This document shows, piece by piece, positions 44,211 to 53,901 of a stretch of DNA of 64,000 nt (positions are counted from its first letter, which is position 1; each line of letters opens with the position of its first letter). The notes under the pieces were generated by a model. It was not told where the DNA came from. It saw only the letters and a program-made list of their open reading frames with translations, and ran no database searches. The stretch is from assembly GCA_036946405.1 (NCBI GenBank), contig JAQIJC010000001.1:813001-877000 (forward strand). The letters are read 5' to 3'. Source of the DNA: Sphingomonas phyllosphaerae (GTDB lineage Bacteria; Pseudomonadota; Alphaproteobacteria; Sphingomonadales; Sphingomonadaceae). Both the position numbers and the translations under genes were made by a program.

Positions 44211-45725
44211 ATGGCGAAGTCAGGCACTACGGTCGACGTAGCGATCATCGGCGCGGGCCCGGCGGGGCTGACCGCCGGCTATCTGCTCACCAAGGCCGGC
44301 TATTCGGTCGCGATCCTCGAGAAGGACGCCGTGTACGTCGGCGGGATCAGCCGCACCGTCGAGCATGAGGGATTCCGCTTCGACATCGGCGGGCATCGCT
44401 TCTTCTCGCGCTCGAAGGAGGTCGTCGACCTCTGGAACGAGCTGCTGCCCGACGATTTCATCGAACGCCCGCGGATGAGCCGCATCTATTACGAGGGCAA
44501 ATTCTACAGCTACCCGCTGCGGGCGTTCGAGGCGCTCGGCAACCTCGGCGTGGTGCGCTCGGCCTTGTGCATGGCGAGCTTCGCCAAGGCGAAACTGTTC
44601 CCGAAGCGCGAGGTGAAGAGCTTCGAGGACTGGACCGTCAATGCCTTCGGGCGGAAACTCTATTCGATCTTCTTCAAGACCTATACCGAGAAGGTGTGGG
44701 GGATGCCGTGCGACCGGATGAGCGCGGACTGGGCGGCGCAGCGGATCAAGGGTCTGTCGCTGTGGGGCGCGGTGGTCGACGGGGTCAAGCGCTCGCTGGG
44801 GCTCAACCGCCGGCCGAACGACGGGGTCGGGCAGGCCAAGACGCTGCTGGAGAATTTCCGCTATCCGCGGCTCGGCCCGGGGATGATGTGGGATGCGGCG
44901 CGCGACCGGATCGTCGAGCGCGGCGGGCAGGTGCTGATGGGGCACTCGCTCCACCAGTTGCGGCTGAGCGAGGCGACCGGGCGCTGGACCGTTACCGCCA
45001 ACGGTGCCGACGGTCTGGTCGCGCTGAACGCCGCGCATGTCATCTCCTCGGCGCCGATGCGCGAGTTGGCGAGCCGCATCCACCCGCTGCCCGCGTCGCT
45101 GCCCGAGGCGTCGAACCTGAAATATCGCGACTTCCTGACGGTCGCGCTGATGATCCGTTCGCCCGAGCTGTTCCCGGACAATTGGATCTACATCCACGAT
45201 CCCAAGGTGAAGGTCGGCCGCATCCAGAATTTCCGGTCGTGGTCGCCCGAGATGGTGCCCGATCCCGCGATCGCGTGCGTCGGGCTCGAATATTTCTGCT
45301 TCGAGGGCGACGGGCTGTGGACGTCGAGCGACCAGCAGCTGATCGCGCTGGCGACCGCCGAAATGGCGACGCTGGGGCTGTGCGACCCCGCGCAGGTCAC
45401 CGGCGGCGTCGTGGTGCGGCAGGAGAAAGCCTATCCTGTCTATGACGAGGATTATGCGCAGAACGTCGACATGCTCCGCCGCGAGATCGAGGGTCGCTAT
45501 GCGACGCTGCACTGCGTCGGGCGCAACGGGATGCATCGCTACAACAATCAGGATCATGCGATGATGACCGCGATGCTGACGGTCCGCAACATCCAGGCCG
45601 GCGCACGCGTGTATGACGTGTGGGCGGTCAACGAGGATGCCGAATATCACGAGCGCGGCAACGAGGGCGAAGCCGCGGCGCTCGCCAGCCTGCGGCAGGT
45701 GCCGACCGCGCTGAAGGCGGCGTAA
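44211..45725 (+). CDS. FAD-dependent oxidoreductase, UDP-galactopyranose mutase/amine oxidase-like
   Basis: 504-residue flavoprotein. The FAD-binding Rossmann motif is VAIIGAGPAGLTAGYLL (about residues 10-26), followed by ILEKDAVYVGGISRTVEHEGFRFDIGGHRFFSRSKEV, which matches the GLF/protoporphyrinogen-oxidase-like group. C-terminal substrate-domain segments include GRNGMHRYNNQDHAMMTAM. Relatives act on sugar nucleotides or polyprenoids; the substrate is unknown. ATG 44211 is preferred to the GTG just before it. It starts a three-gene plus-strand series with two large membrane proteins. Confidence 0.85.
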   Translation: MAKSGTTVDVAIIGAGPAGLTAGYLLTKAGYSVAILEKDAVYVGGISRTVEHEGFRFDIGGHRFFSRSKEVVDLWNELLPDDFIERPRMSRIYYEGKFYSYPLRAFEALGNLGVVRSALCMASFAKAKLFPKREVKSFEDWTVNAFGRKLYSIFFKTYTEKVWGMPCDRMSADWAAQRIKGLSLWGAVVDGVKRSLGLNRRPNDGVGQAKTLLENFRYPRLGPGMMWDAARDRIVERGGQVLMGHSLHQLRLSEATGRWTVTANGADGLVALNAAHVISSAPMRELASRIHPLPASLPEASNLKYRDFLTVALMIRSPELFPDNWIYIHDPKVKVGRIQNFRSWSPEMVPDPAIACVGLEYFCFEGDGLWTSSDQQLIALATAEMATLGLCDPAQVTGGVVVRQEKAYPVYDEDYAQNVDMLRREIEGRYATLHCVGRNGMHRYNNQDHAMMTAMLTVRNIQAGARVYDVWAVNEDAEYHERGNEGEAAALASLRQVPTALKAA

Positions 45726-45756
45726 GCTGTCCCCCGATCGCCGCCATGCCGCCGTC

Positions 45757-47493
45757 GTGCTCGGCGGCTGGGCGCTGGCATCGCTGGTGCTGCTGATCGC
45801 CGGGTGGAGCGCGATCATGGCGCGCGCGCTGCCCGATGCCGACGATTCGATGCGCTTGCTCGAAGTGCGCGACTGGCTGGCGGGGCAAGGCTGGTTCGAT
45901 GTCGCGCAGCATCGCCTGAACGGCGGCGATTTCCCGATGCACTGGTCGCGGCTCGTCGACCTGCCGCTCGCCGCGGTGATCGTGCTGCTGCGCCCGGTGC
46001 TGGGAGCGGCGCTGGCCGAGCAGGTCGCGGTCGTCGCAGTGCCGCTGCTGACGTTGCTCGCGGTGCTGGCGCTGGTCGCGTCGATCGCGCGGCGGATGGG
46101 CGGTGACGCGCTGGTGATCCCGGCGATGCTGATGGCGGCGCTCACGATCCCGCTCACCTTCCAGCTATCACCGCTGCGCATCGATCATCATGGCTGGCAG
46201 ATCGTGTGTGCGCTCGTCGCGGTGCGCGCATTGATCGCACGGCCGGATGCGCGGAGCGGGCTGCTGGCCGGCGCCGCGCTGGCGATCTTGCTGACGATCT
46301 CGCTGGAGGGTTTGCCGATTGCCGCCGCGATCTGCGGGGTGGCCGCGCTGGCCTGGGTCGTCCAGCCGCAGCGCGGCGTCATGCTGCGCACGCTGATGCT
46401 GACGCTGGCCGGTGGGGCGATACTTCTTCAGGTGGTGACCCGTGGGCCGGGGGTCTGGCAGCCGGCCTGTGACGCGCTCGCGCCCGCATGGCTCGCGGTG
46501 CTGTGTGTCGCGGCGGTCGGCATCACGACCGCGGTGGCGGTCGGACGGTTCGGCATGATCGCGCGGCTGATGGCGCTCGGCGTCGCGGCGGCGGGGGCGG
46601 GCGCCACGTTGCTGACGCTCGCGCCGGTCTGCCTCGCCGGGCCGTTCGCGACGCTGCCGCCGCTCGTCTATCAGGTCTGGTATCTGTCGGTGCTCGAGGG
46701 GCGTCCGGCATGGGAGCAAGAGCCGGTATGGGCGGCGGCGACGCTGGCGCTGCCGCTTGCCGGGCTGGTCGGTGCGTACCTCGGGGGGCGAAACGCCGCG
46801 GGGGAGCGACGCGAGCGCTGGGCGATCCTCGCGCTGTTGCTCGTCGCGGCGACGCTGATCGCGATAGCGGTGAGTCGCGCCGGGGCGACCGCCAATGCGC
46901 TTGCCGCCCCCGCCGCGGCGGTGTGGCTGGCGCGGTTGCTGGAGCGGGCGCGGGGACTGACAAGGCCGGTGCCGCGCGTCGCGGCGACGGTTGCGGTGCT
47001 GGCGCTCGCTGCGCCCGGCACGCTGATCGCCATCGCGCTCCATGCCGCGCCGCGCGGCACGGTGCCGAAGACCCAGATCGCGCATCGACCGTCGTGCGCC
47101 AGCACCCGCGACATGCGCGTGCTCGGCACGCTGCCGCCCGGGATCGTGTTCGCGCCGATCGACCTGACCCCGGCGCTGTTGCTCGACACCCCGGACCGCG
47201 CGGTCGCGGGCGGCTATCATCGCGGCGCAGCGGCGATGGCGCGCGTCATCACCGGCTTCGTCGCGCCGCCCGAACGGGCACGGGCGGCGATCCTCGCCAC
47301 CCACGCCGATTATCTCGCGGTCTGTCCGGGGATGCAGGAAATGATCGCCTATCGCGACCGTGCGCCCGAGGGCATGTGGGCGCGGCTCGAACGCGGCGAG
47401 CGGTTCGCATGGCTGCGTCCGGTGCGCGTACGCGGCCCTGCGTTGGTCTGGCGGATCATCCACCCCTTGCGGGAAGGCGGGTCGGCCCCGTAA
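45757..47493 (+). CDS. Large polytopic membrane protein, possible GT-C glycosyltransferase
   Basis: 578-residue protein with about ten to twelve hydrophobic segments and a C-terminal soluble part. An acidic motif early in the first loop (DADDSMRLLEVRDWLAGQGWF, about residue 27 on) and FPMHWSRLVDLPLA resemble the DxD-type loop and partner residues of GT-C enzymes such as PMT/ArnT; this is inference. The C-terminal region has GGYHRGAAAMARVI and a hydrophilic end. The GTG at 45757 is the start used here; an in-frame reading reaches back to 45727 without a standard start codon. The next gene starts 9 bases after the stop. Confidence 0.6.
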   Translation: MLGGWALASLVLLIAGWSAIMARALPDADDSMRLLEVRDWLAGQGWFDVAQHRLNGGDFPMHWSRLVDLPLAAVIVLLRPVLGAALAEQVAVVAVPLLTLLAVLALVASIARRMGGDALVIPAMLMAALTIPLTFQLSPLRIDHHGWQIVCALVAVRALIARPDARSGLLAGAALAILLTISLEGLPIAAAICGVAALAWVVQPQRGVMLRTLMLTLAGGAILLQVVTRGPGVWQPACDALAPAWLAVLCVAAVGITTAVAVGRFGMIARLMALGVAAAGAGATLLTLAPVCLAGPFATLPPLVYQVWYLSVLEGRPAWEQEPVWAAATLALPLAGLVGAYLGGRNAAGERRERWAILALLLVAATLIAIAVSRAGATANALAAPAAAVWLARLLERARGLTRPVPRVAATVAVLALAAPGTLIAIALHAAPRGTVPKTQIAHRPSCASTRDMRVLGTLPPGIVFAPIDLTPALLLDTPDRAVAGGYHRGAAAMARVITGFVAPPERARAAILATHADYLAVCPGMQEMIAYRDRAPEGMWARLERGERFAWLRPVRVRGPALVWRIIHPLREGGSAP

Positions 47494-47502
47494 GGCGCGG
47501 CG

Positions 47503-49206
47503 ATGCAGCAAGACCGGCTTCACTGGTGGCAGACGCGATGGTTCGTGATCGCGGCGGTGCTGGCGGCGGCGATTCCGTTATTGTGGCCCGACATCCCGCC
47601 GATCGTCGATCTGCCGGGCCATATGGGGCGCTACCGCGTCCAGCTCGACCGCGGCGCGCATCCGTGGCTGGCCGATTGGTATTCGTTCAAATGGGCGCTG
47701 ATCGGCAATCTCGGCGTCGACCTGCTGATCGAACCGCTCGCGCCGCTGGTCGGGCTGGAGGCCGCGGTCAAGCTGATCGTGATCGCGATCCCGGTGCTGA
47801 CGGTCGCCGGGCTGTTGTGGATCGCGCGCGAGGTGCATGGGCGCATCCCCGCGACCGCATTGTTCGCGCTGCCGCTCGCTTATGGCTATCCGGTGCAGTT
47901 CGGGTTCGTGAACTTCGCGCTGTCGATGGGGCTGGCGCTGTGCCTGTTCGCGCTGTGGCTGCGGCTGGCGCGGCGCGGGCGGATCTGGCTGCGCGTCGCG
48001 TTGTTCGTGCCGCTGTCGTGCATCCTGTGGGTGGTGCATACCTTCGGCTGGGGCGTGCTGGGCGTGCTGGCCTTTTCCAGCGAGCTGATCCGCCAGCATG
48101 ACCGGCGTAAGGACGCGGGTAGCGGACATTGGCTCGAAAGTCTGATCCGTGCCGGGCTCGGCTGTGCGCCGCTCGCGCTGCCGATGCTGCTGATGATCGC
48201 GTGGCGATCGGGCGCGGACGTCACCGGTCAGACCGCCGACTTCTTCTACTGGCGCACCAAGATCGCGTGGATCGTGATGGCGCTGCGCGACCGCTGGCTG
48301 TGGTTCGACATCGGCAGCATGGCGGTGATCTACCTCGTGCTGTTCAAGGCGTTGCGCGACCCGCGGATCGGCTATTCGCGGCACCTCGGGCTTTCGGCGC
48401 TGTTCATGCTGGCGGTCTATATCGTGCTGCCGCGGATCGTGTTCGGCTCGGCCTATGCCGACATGCGGATGGCCCCGTACATGATCGCGGTGGCGGTGAT
48501 CGCGATCCGGCCGAAGCCCGGCACGACCTTCCGCCATGCCGCGGTGCTCGCGGCGCTGGGGCTCGCGTTCTTCGTCGTGCGGCTGGCGGGGACGACGATC
48601 AGCTATTGGGAATTCGACCGCGATTATGACGAGGAGCTGGCGGCGCTGCCGCATGTGCCGGTCGGTGCGCGGCTGATCAGCTTCGTCGGGCACAATTGTC
48701 ACAATGCATGGCGGATGTCGCGGCTGGAGCATCTGCCCGCGATCGCGCTGGTGCGGCGGCTGGCCTATACCGACGATCAATGGTCGATGGCCGGCGCGCA
48801 GCTGCTGACGTCGCGCTATACCGCCGCCGGTCCGTACGCGCATGATCCGACGCAGATCGTGACCTCGGTCAAATGCCCAGCGGAATGGTGGCGGCCCGCC
48901 AATTACGCGCTGGCTCGATTCCCGCGCGAGGCCTTCGATTACGTGTGGCTGATCCGCCCGCCAGCCTATAATCCGCGGTTCACGGTCGGGCTGGTACCGA
49001 TCTGGCGTTCGCCGACCAGCAACTCGGTGCTGTTCCGCATCGATCATGACGCGATCGTGCCCGAGGCGAGCGACGAGGAACTGGGCGTGCCGCGCTGGCT
49101 GATCGAGCGGATCAAGCGGCGGCGCGAGCGGCTGGAGGCGCTACGCGAGCGCCGTGAGCGCGAGGAAGAGCGGTTGGAGCGGTTGCGGGCGGAGCAGGCG
49201 CGGTAG
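47503..49206 (+). CDS. Large polytopic membrane protein, conserved hypothetical
   Basis: 567-residue protein with about eleven membrane segments, then a soluble domain (from about 390: DRDYDEELAALPHVPVGAR) and a strongly charged C-terminal helix rich in Glu and Arg (RRRERLEALRERREREEERL). The first loop has IVDLPGHMGRYRVQLDRG. No family was recognised; the layout (membrane core plus periplasmic C-terminal domain) is like GT-C proteins and the neighbouring gene. It begins ten bases after that gene, so they are probably one operon. Confidence 0.6.
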   Translation: MQQDRLHWWQTRWFVIAAVLAAAIPLLWPDIPPIVDLPGHMGRYRVQLDRGAHPWLADWYSFKWALIGNLGVDLLIEPLAPLVGLEAAVKLIVIAIPVLTVAGLLWIAREVHGRIPATALFALPLAYGYPVQFGFVNFALSMGLALCLFALWLRLARRGRIWLRVALFVPLSCILWVVHTFGWGVLGVLAFSSELIRQHDRRKDAGSGHWLESLIRAGLGCAPLALPMLLMIAWRSGADVTGQTADFFYWRTKIAWIVMALRDRWLWFDIGSMAVIYLVLFKALRDPRIGYSRHLGLSALFMLAVYIVLPRIVFGSAYADMRMAPYMIAVAVIAIRPKPGTTFRHAAVLAALGLAFFVVRLAGTTISYWEFDRDYDEELAALPHVPVGARLISFVGHNCHNAWRMSRLEHLPAIALVRRLAYTDDQWSMAGAQLLTSRYTAAGPYAHDPTQIVTSVKCPAEWWRPANYALARFPREAFDYVWLIRPPAYNPRFTVGLVPIWRSPTSNSVLFRIDHDAIVPEASDEELGVPRWLIERIKRRRERLEALRERREREEERLERLRAEQAR

Positions 49207-49233
49207 TACGTGGGTTGGGTCGTATTTACCCGC

Positions 49234-49296
49234 CGTTCGCCCTGAGCTTGTCGAAGGGCGTGTTACGGGCACGTGCTTCGACAAGCTCAGCACGAA
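49234..49296. repeat. Intergenic palindromic repeat, family D, copy 2
   Basis: Arms CGTTCGCCCTGAGCTTGTCG and CGACAAGCTCAGCACGAA pair closely; the spacer is about 20 bases with GGGCACGTG. The better-preserved of the two family D copies. It lies between two convergent genes and may act as a bidirectional terminator. Confidence 0.85.
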
Positions 49297-49320
49297 TGGC
49301 AGGATTGTGGCGGTTACGCG

Positions 49321-50451
<1,131 letters not shown>

Positions 50452-50482
50452 CGCGCGCGAGATAGGATCGCAGGTGTCGCGA

Positions 50483-50953
50483 TCAAAGGGCGGAGGCGAC
50501 TTCCACGATCGCGTCGATCTCGACCGCCGCGCCGAGCGGCAGGACCGCGACCCCGACTGCCGAGCGGGCATGCTTGCCGGCATCGCCGAACAGCTTGACC
50601 ATCAGTTCCGACGCGCCGTTCGCGACCTTTGGCTGGTCGGTGAAGTCGGCGGTCGAATTGACGAACACGCCCAGCTTCACGATCCGCGTCACGCGCTGAA
50701 GGTTGCCGCAATGCGCCTTGATCTGTGCGACGAGCATCAGCGCGCAGCGCTGCGCCGCGTCCTGCCCGTCCTCCAGCGAGACGTCGTCGCCGAGCCGCCC
50801 GGTCACCACCGCGCCGTCCTTGAACGGCAACTGGCCCGAAATGTGGAGCAGCCCGCCCGCCTCGACGACGGGAACGTAAGCGGCGACGGGGGCGGCCGCC
50901 TGCGGCAGCGTGAGGCCAAGCTCTTCGAGAGCGCGATCGATGCGGTCGGTCAT
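50483..50953 (-). CDS. RidA family protein (reactive imine deaminase-like)
   Basis: 156-residue protein of the RidA/YjgF/Rid family, which hydrolyses enamine/imine intermediates released by PLP enzymes. LHISGQLPFKDGAVVTGRLG and GNLQRVTRIVKLGVFVNSTADFTDQPKVANGASELM are typical segments, with a conserved central beta sheet and AVEIDAIVEVAS at the C-terminus. The first 25 residues (MTDRIDRALEELGLTLPQAA) are longer than in classic RidA, as in the Rid2 or Rid-like subfamilies. It starts 33 bases downstream of the HAD gene. Confidence 0.85.
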   Translation of the reverse strand: MTDRIDRALEELGLTLPQAAAPVAAYVPVVEAGGLLHISGQLPFKDGAVVTGRLGDDVSLEDGQDAAQRCALMLVAQIKAHCGNLQRVTRIVKLGVFVNSTADFTDQPKVANGASELMVKLFGDAGKHARSAVGVAVLPLGAAVEIDAIVEVASAL

Positions 50954-50986
50954 GCCGCGTTGCTTGCCGCCTGCGCCCCGCCGCGG

Positions 50987-51616
50987 TCAAGCCTCCGCCG
51001 GCCTGCCTTCGTCGAAGCGCGCCGCGATCCAGTCCTGCGCGGTCGACCAGTCGTCGATCCGCGCATGGGCGTGCGGGGAGGGCGGGACGCCGGGGGCGAG
51101 CTGCGGCTCCGACACCATGTGCAGCCGCCACACGCCCGGCGCATGCGTCGCGACCGATTCGTGATGGTGCGGCAAATCGTCGACGAACACCGTGACCGGG
51201 TGGCCATATTCCGCGACCAGCCGCGCGACCGGCGCCCCCTTGCCGCCCTGGTTGCACTCGACGCGATGCGCGATCCCGTGCCCGGCGAGCTGGTCGATGC
51301 GATGCGTGCGGCAATGATCCTCGAGATTGGTGAGGATCACGATATCGGCGCGCTCCGCCAGCATCGCCAGCGCTTCGCCGGCGCCGGGCACCAGCGTCTG
51401 GCGGTGCATCTCGTCGGGAAAGAAGCCGCCGAGATAGCCGAACATCTCTTCGCGGGTCATCGGCACTTCGCTGCCGCGTCGCTTCATGCTCTTCGCCAGT
51501 TCCCGGGTGCCGATCGTGAAATCGACTTCGTGCACGGTGCCCAGCCAGTCGGCGAAGTGGCGGACCATGTGCAACAGCACCTCGTCGCAATCGGAGATCA
51601 GCAGCGGCCGGGTCAT
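50987..51616 (-). CDS. HAD-superfamily hydrolase
   Basis: 209-residue haloacid-dehalogenase fold phosphatase. Motif I is LLISDCDEVLLHMV, with Asp nucleophile and the second Asp two on; motif II Thr is in VILTNLEDHCRTHR; the motif III Lys is probably in NQGGKGAPVARL; motif IV is VTVFVDDLPHHHESVA. This order and length suit a small phosphatase, substrate unknown. Start overlaps the DUF3572 stop by four bases. Confidence 0.85.
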   Translation of the reverse strand: MTRPLLISDCDEVLLHMVRHFADWLGTVHEVDFTIGTRELAKSMKRRGSEVPMTREEMFGYLGGFFPDEMHRQTLVPGAGEALAMLAERADIVILTNLEDHCRTHRIDQLAGHGIAHRVECNQGGKGAPVARLVAEYGHPVTVFVDDLPHHHESVATHAPGVWRLHMVSEPQLAPGVPPSPHAHARIDDWSTAQDWIAARFDEGRPAEA

Positions 51617-51888
51617 ACGCGCCGCTCCAGCAGATGCCGCGCCGCGACGAGCGATTCAGGGCTGTGCCCGGTCGATTCGGCACAGGCGATCAGATCGGGT
51701 TCATGCGCCTCGAGGAAAGTGATCGTTGCGGCGAGCGTCGATGGATCTGTAAGGTATTCCCGCAAGTTGTCTGGCGTAAGGCCCGTCGTGCCGAGAAATC
51801 GCTCGGCGCGTAACGGATCGTTAAGGACAAAGGTCAAGGCATCGAGCGCGCGTGCCACGGCATCGTCCGGTTTCGTGTCATTGCGCAT
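51613..51888 (-). CDS. DUF3572 family protein
   Basis: 91-residue protein with the DUF3572 pattern: ALDALTFVLNDPLRAERFLGTTGLTPDNLREYL followed by LEAHEPDLIACAESTGHSPESLVAARHLLER. Function unknown; it is found widely in alphaproteobacteria next to cell-cycle genes such as divK, as here. Its start lies 38 bases from the start of the divergent divK-like gene, so the two face each other across a shared promoter region. Confidence 0.85.
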   Translation of the reverse strand: MRNDTKPDDAVARALDALTFVLNDPLRAERFLGTTGLTPDNLREYLTDPSTLAATITFLEAHEPDLIACAESTGHSPESLVAARHLLERRV

Positions 51889-51925
51889 CACTATCTGTCG
51901 TCGCCCTGTTGGGAGTGGTCGTCGC

Positions 51926-52288
51926 GTGGCAAAAAGGGTGCTCGTTGTCGAGGACAACGAACTCAATCTGAAGCTGTTCAGCGACCTGCTGCGGGCGCAC
52001 GGCTTCGTCGTTGAGCCGGTGCGCGACGGGCGCGAGGCGGTGGAGCGCGCGCGCGCCTTCGCGCCCGATCTGGTCGTCATGGACATCCAGATGCCGCACG
52101 TCACGGGGTATGAGCTGATCCTGCAGCTGAAGGCCGATGCGGCGCTGCGTCACATCCCGGTGATGGCGGTCACCGCCTATGCCGGGCGCGAGGACGAGGA
52201 ACGCCTGCGCGCCGCCGGGGCGGACGCCTATGTGTCGAAGCCGATTACGCTGGCGCGGTTCATGGCCGCTGTCACCGAGCTTACCTGA
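51926..52288 (+). CDS. divK: Single-domain response regulator, DivK-like
   Basis: 120-residue receiver with no output domain. VLVVEDNELNLKLFSDLLRAHGF has the acidic pair and the EDN-E-N pattern of DivK; the phospho-acceptor is D53 in LVVMDIQMPHVTGYE; Thr in VMAVTAYAG and Lys in DAYVSKPITLARF complete the site. In Caulobacter DivK relays polarity and cell-cycle signals; orthology here rests on sequence and the DUF3572 neighbour. The start is GTG at 51926. A hairpin follows at 52304. Confidence 0.9.
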   Translation: MAKRVLVVEDNELNLKLFSDLLRAHGFVVEPVRDGREAVERARAFAPDLVVMDIQMPHVTGYELILQLKADAALRHIPVMAVTAYAGREDEERLRAAGADAYVSKPITLARFMAAVTELT

Positions 52289-52303
52289 CCGGCGCCACGC
52301 AGA

Positions 52304-52334
52304 AAAGCCGCCGGCGTCAAGCGCAGGCGGCTTT
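52304..52334 (+). terminator. Bidirectional terminator between the divK-like gene and rpmG
   Basis: A perfect 9-base-pair stem (AAAGCCGCC at 52304-52312, GGCGGCTTT at 52326-52334) with a 13-base loop. A and T runs at the two ends allow it to act in either direction, although the T run is short. It lies between the convergent divK-like and rpmG genes. Confidence 0.7.
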
Positions 52335-52422
52335 CGGGAAGCAAGCAAAAGACGAGTCGCGTGCGGTTCTGGATCCCGGCCTGCGCCGGAATGATCGAAC
52401 GATCGCTACGCGATTCGGTCGA

Positions 52423-52590
52423 TCACTTGATCTTGGCTTCCTTGAACTCGACGTGCTTGCGCACGACGGGATCGTACTTGTTGAAGCTCAGCTTCTCGGT
52501 CTTCGTGCGCGGGTTCTTCTTGGTGACGTAGAAGAAGCCGGTGTCGGCCGAGCTGACGAGCTTGATCTTGACGGTGGTCGGCTTTGCCAT
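52423..52590 (-). CDS. rpmG: 50S ribosomal protein L33
   Basis: 55-residue ribosomal protein: [20 protein letters not shown], then [20 protein letters not shown] and a C-terminal [10 protein letters not shown]. It is the zinc-free type, with no CxxC pairs. The ATG at 52590 is preceded by AGGAACTGGTC. A stand-alone gene with its own terminator, too short to stand out in a frame scan. Confidence 0.96.
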   Translation of the reverse strand: MAKPTTVKIKLVSSADTGFFYVTKKNPRTKTEKLSFNKYDPVVRKHVEFKEAKIK

Positions 52591-52752
52591 GACCAGTTCC
52601 TAGCGAATGAAAACGAAAAATGCGGCGAAGGCTCCTCCGCCGCGTCAGGCTGGGGCGCTTGGCCCATGTGGCGCGCGGAGTCAAGCATCGGTGCGGTTAA
52701 CGCCTCGGTAACGCGCTGGCCGTTATGAGAAGGGCCAGAGGAGATAGCCGTC

Positions 52753-53028
52753 ATGAGCAACGACGATGTCATCACCGCCCGGGCCGAACTGACCCGCCGA
52801 ATCGCCGCGATCGAATGGCGCGCCGGGCCGACGCAACTCACCCCCGATATCGAGCGCATCCACGAACTGGCACGCCACCATCATCTGCCTGCCGCGGTGG
52901 ATGCCGCGAATCAGCTTCGGCTGGCGCTGGCGCGTGGGGAGCGCGGCGTTCCGGTGCATCGCCTGCTGCAATTGCTGGGGCAAGCGGTCGTCACCGATCG
53001 CGGGGAGGCGCCGCGCCGCGCCGCCTGA
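52753..53028 (+). CDS. Small conserved hypothetical protein
   Basis: 91-residue cytoplasmic protein, helical, with no recognised domain: MSNDDVITARAELTRRIAAI, then a histidine-rich HELARHHHLPAAVDAANQLR and a Gly/Arg-rich end. The ATG has a strong GAGGAG ribosome site seven bases upstream. It precedes the dps gene by 76 bases, in which a 6-base-pair hairpin (GGTGGG/CCCACC) lies. Confidence 0.6.
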   Translation: MSNDDVITARAELTRRIAAIEWRAGPTQLTPDIERIHELARHHHLPAAVDAANQLRLALARGERGVPVHRLLQLLGQAVVTDRGEAPRRAA

Positions 53029-53104
53029 GCGCGGTCGCGCGGGTGGGAGCCAAACCCACCGCCGGTCGTTTCGCCTCCGACACCTGATCCGTACGGAGCG
53101 AATC

Positions 53105-53602
53105 GTGACCGACACCAATCCTGCCCTCGAAACGCCGACCGATCTGGCGCGCAACGACACGCGCACCGTCGCCGACGCGCTGAACGCCGCGCTGGCGGAC
53201 AGCTATGCGCTGTATCTGAAGACCAAGAACTTTCACTGGCACGTCAGCGGGCCGCATTTCCGCGACTATCACCTGCTGCTCGACGATCAGGCCGCGCAGA
53301 TCCTCGGCGTCACCGACGCGATCGCCGAGCGCGTCCGCAAGACCGGCGGCACCACCCTGCGCTCGATCGGCGATATCTCGCGCCGCCAGTCGATCAAGGA
53401 CAACGACCGCGACTTCGTTCCCGCCGACGAGATGCTCGCCGAGCTGCGCGACGACAATCTGACGCTGGTGGAGCGCTTCCGCGACGTGAAGCAGGCGTCC
53501 GAGGATGCCGGCGACAATGCCACCAGCGGGATCGTCGACGAATGGACCGATCAGGCCGAGGAGCGCGCCTGGTTCCTGTTCGAGGCCAGCCGCAAGGGCT
53601 GA
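53105..53602 (+). CDS. dps: Dps family DNA-protection/ferritin-like protein
   Basis: 165-residue four-helix protein. The inter-subunit ferroxidase site is in [29 protein letters not shown], with the characteristic FHWH and HxxxD residues. Dps dodecamers oxidise Fe(II) with peroxide and coat DNA in stress. The C-terminus lacks a long Lys-rich tail, so DNA binding may be weak. The start is GTG at 53105 with CGGAG seven bases upstream. The DUF1328 gene follows. Confidence 0.93.
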   Translation: MTDTNPALETPTDLARNDTRTVADALNAALADSYALYLKTKNFHWHVSGPHFRDYHLLLDDQAAQILGVTDAIAERVRKTGGTTLRSIGDISRRQSIKDNDRDFVPADEMLAELRDDNLTLVERFRDVKQASEDAGDNATSGIVDEWTDQAEERAWFLFEASRKG

Positions 53603-53633
53603 TGGCCGTCCACGATCGACACGGAGACTCGTC

Positions 53634-53816
53634 ATGCTGAAACTCGCTGTCATCTTCCTCATCGCCGGACTGGTGCTCGGTGCCCTCGGCTTCGGCGGGA
53701 TCGGCGGCGCGTTCGTCGGCATCGCCAAGATCCTGTTCTTCATCGCGCTCGCCTTGTTCCTGATCTTCCTCGTGCTGGGCGTTGTGGCGGGCAAGAAGGT
53801 GAAGGACGCGGTCTGA
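53634..53816 (+). CDS. DUF1328 family membrane protein
   Basis: 60-residue protein with two hydrophobic helices: [23 protein letters not shown] and [23 protein letters not shown], ending in KKVKDAV. This is the DUF1328 pattern of small inner-membrane stress proteins common in proteobacteria. It lies 31 bases after dps, so a shared stress operon is likely. A pair of hairpins follows. Confidence 0.88.
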   Translation: MLKLAVIFLIAGLVLGALGFGGIGGAFVGIAKILFFIALALFLIFLVLGVVAGKKVKDAV

Positions 53817-53828
53817 TATCGCGGGATA

Positions 53829-53880
53829 CGGGGCAGCCATCTTGCCCCAACCTGCGCGCGGGTGCATCACCGCGCGCAGG
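53829..53880 (+). terminator. Double hairpin between the DUF1328 and M3 peptidase genes
   Basis: Hairpin 1 pairs GGGGCA with TGCCCC (53830-53848). Hairpin 2 is a perfect 10-base-pair stem, CCTGCGCGCG with CGCGCGCAGG (53851-53860 and 53871-53880), with a ten-base loop. No T run follows. It ends 21 bases before the ATG of the M3 gene, so it may terminate the dps unit, act in the M3 leader, or both. Confidence 0.5.
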
Positions 53881-53901
53881 TCATGTTCCCGAGGAGTCCC
53901 G

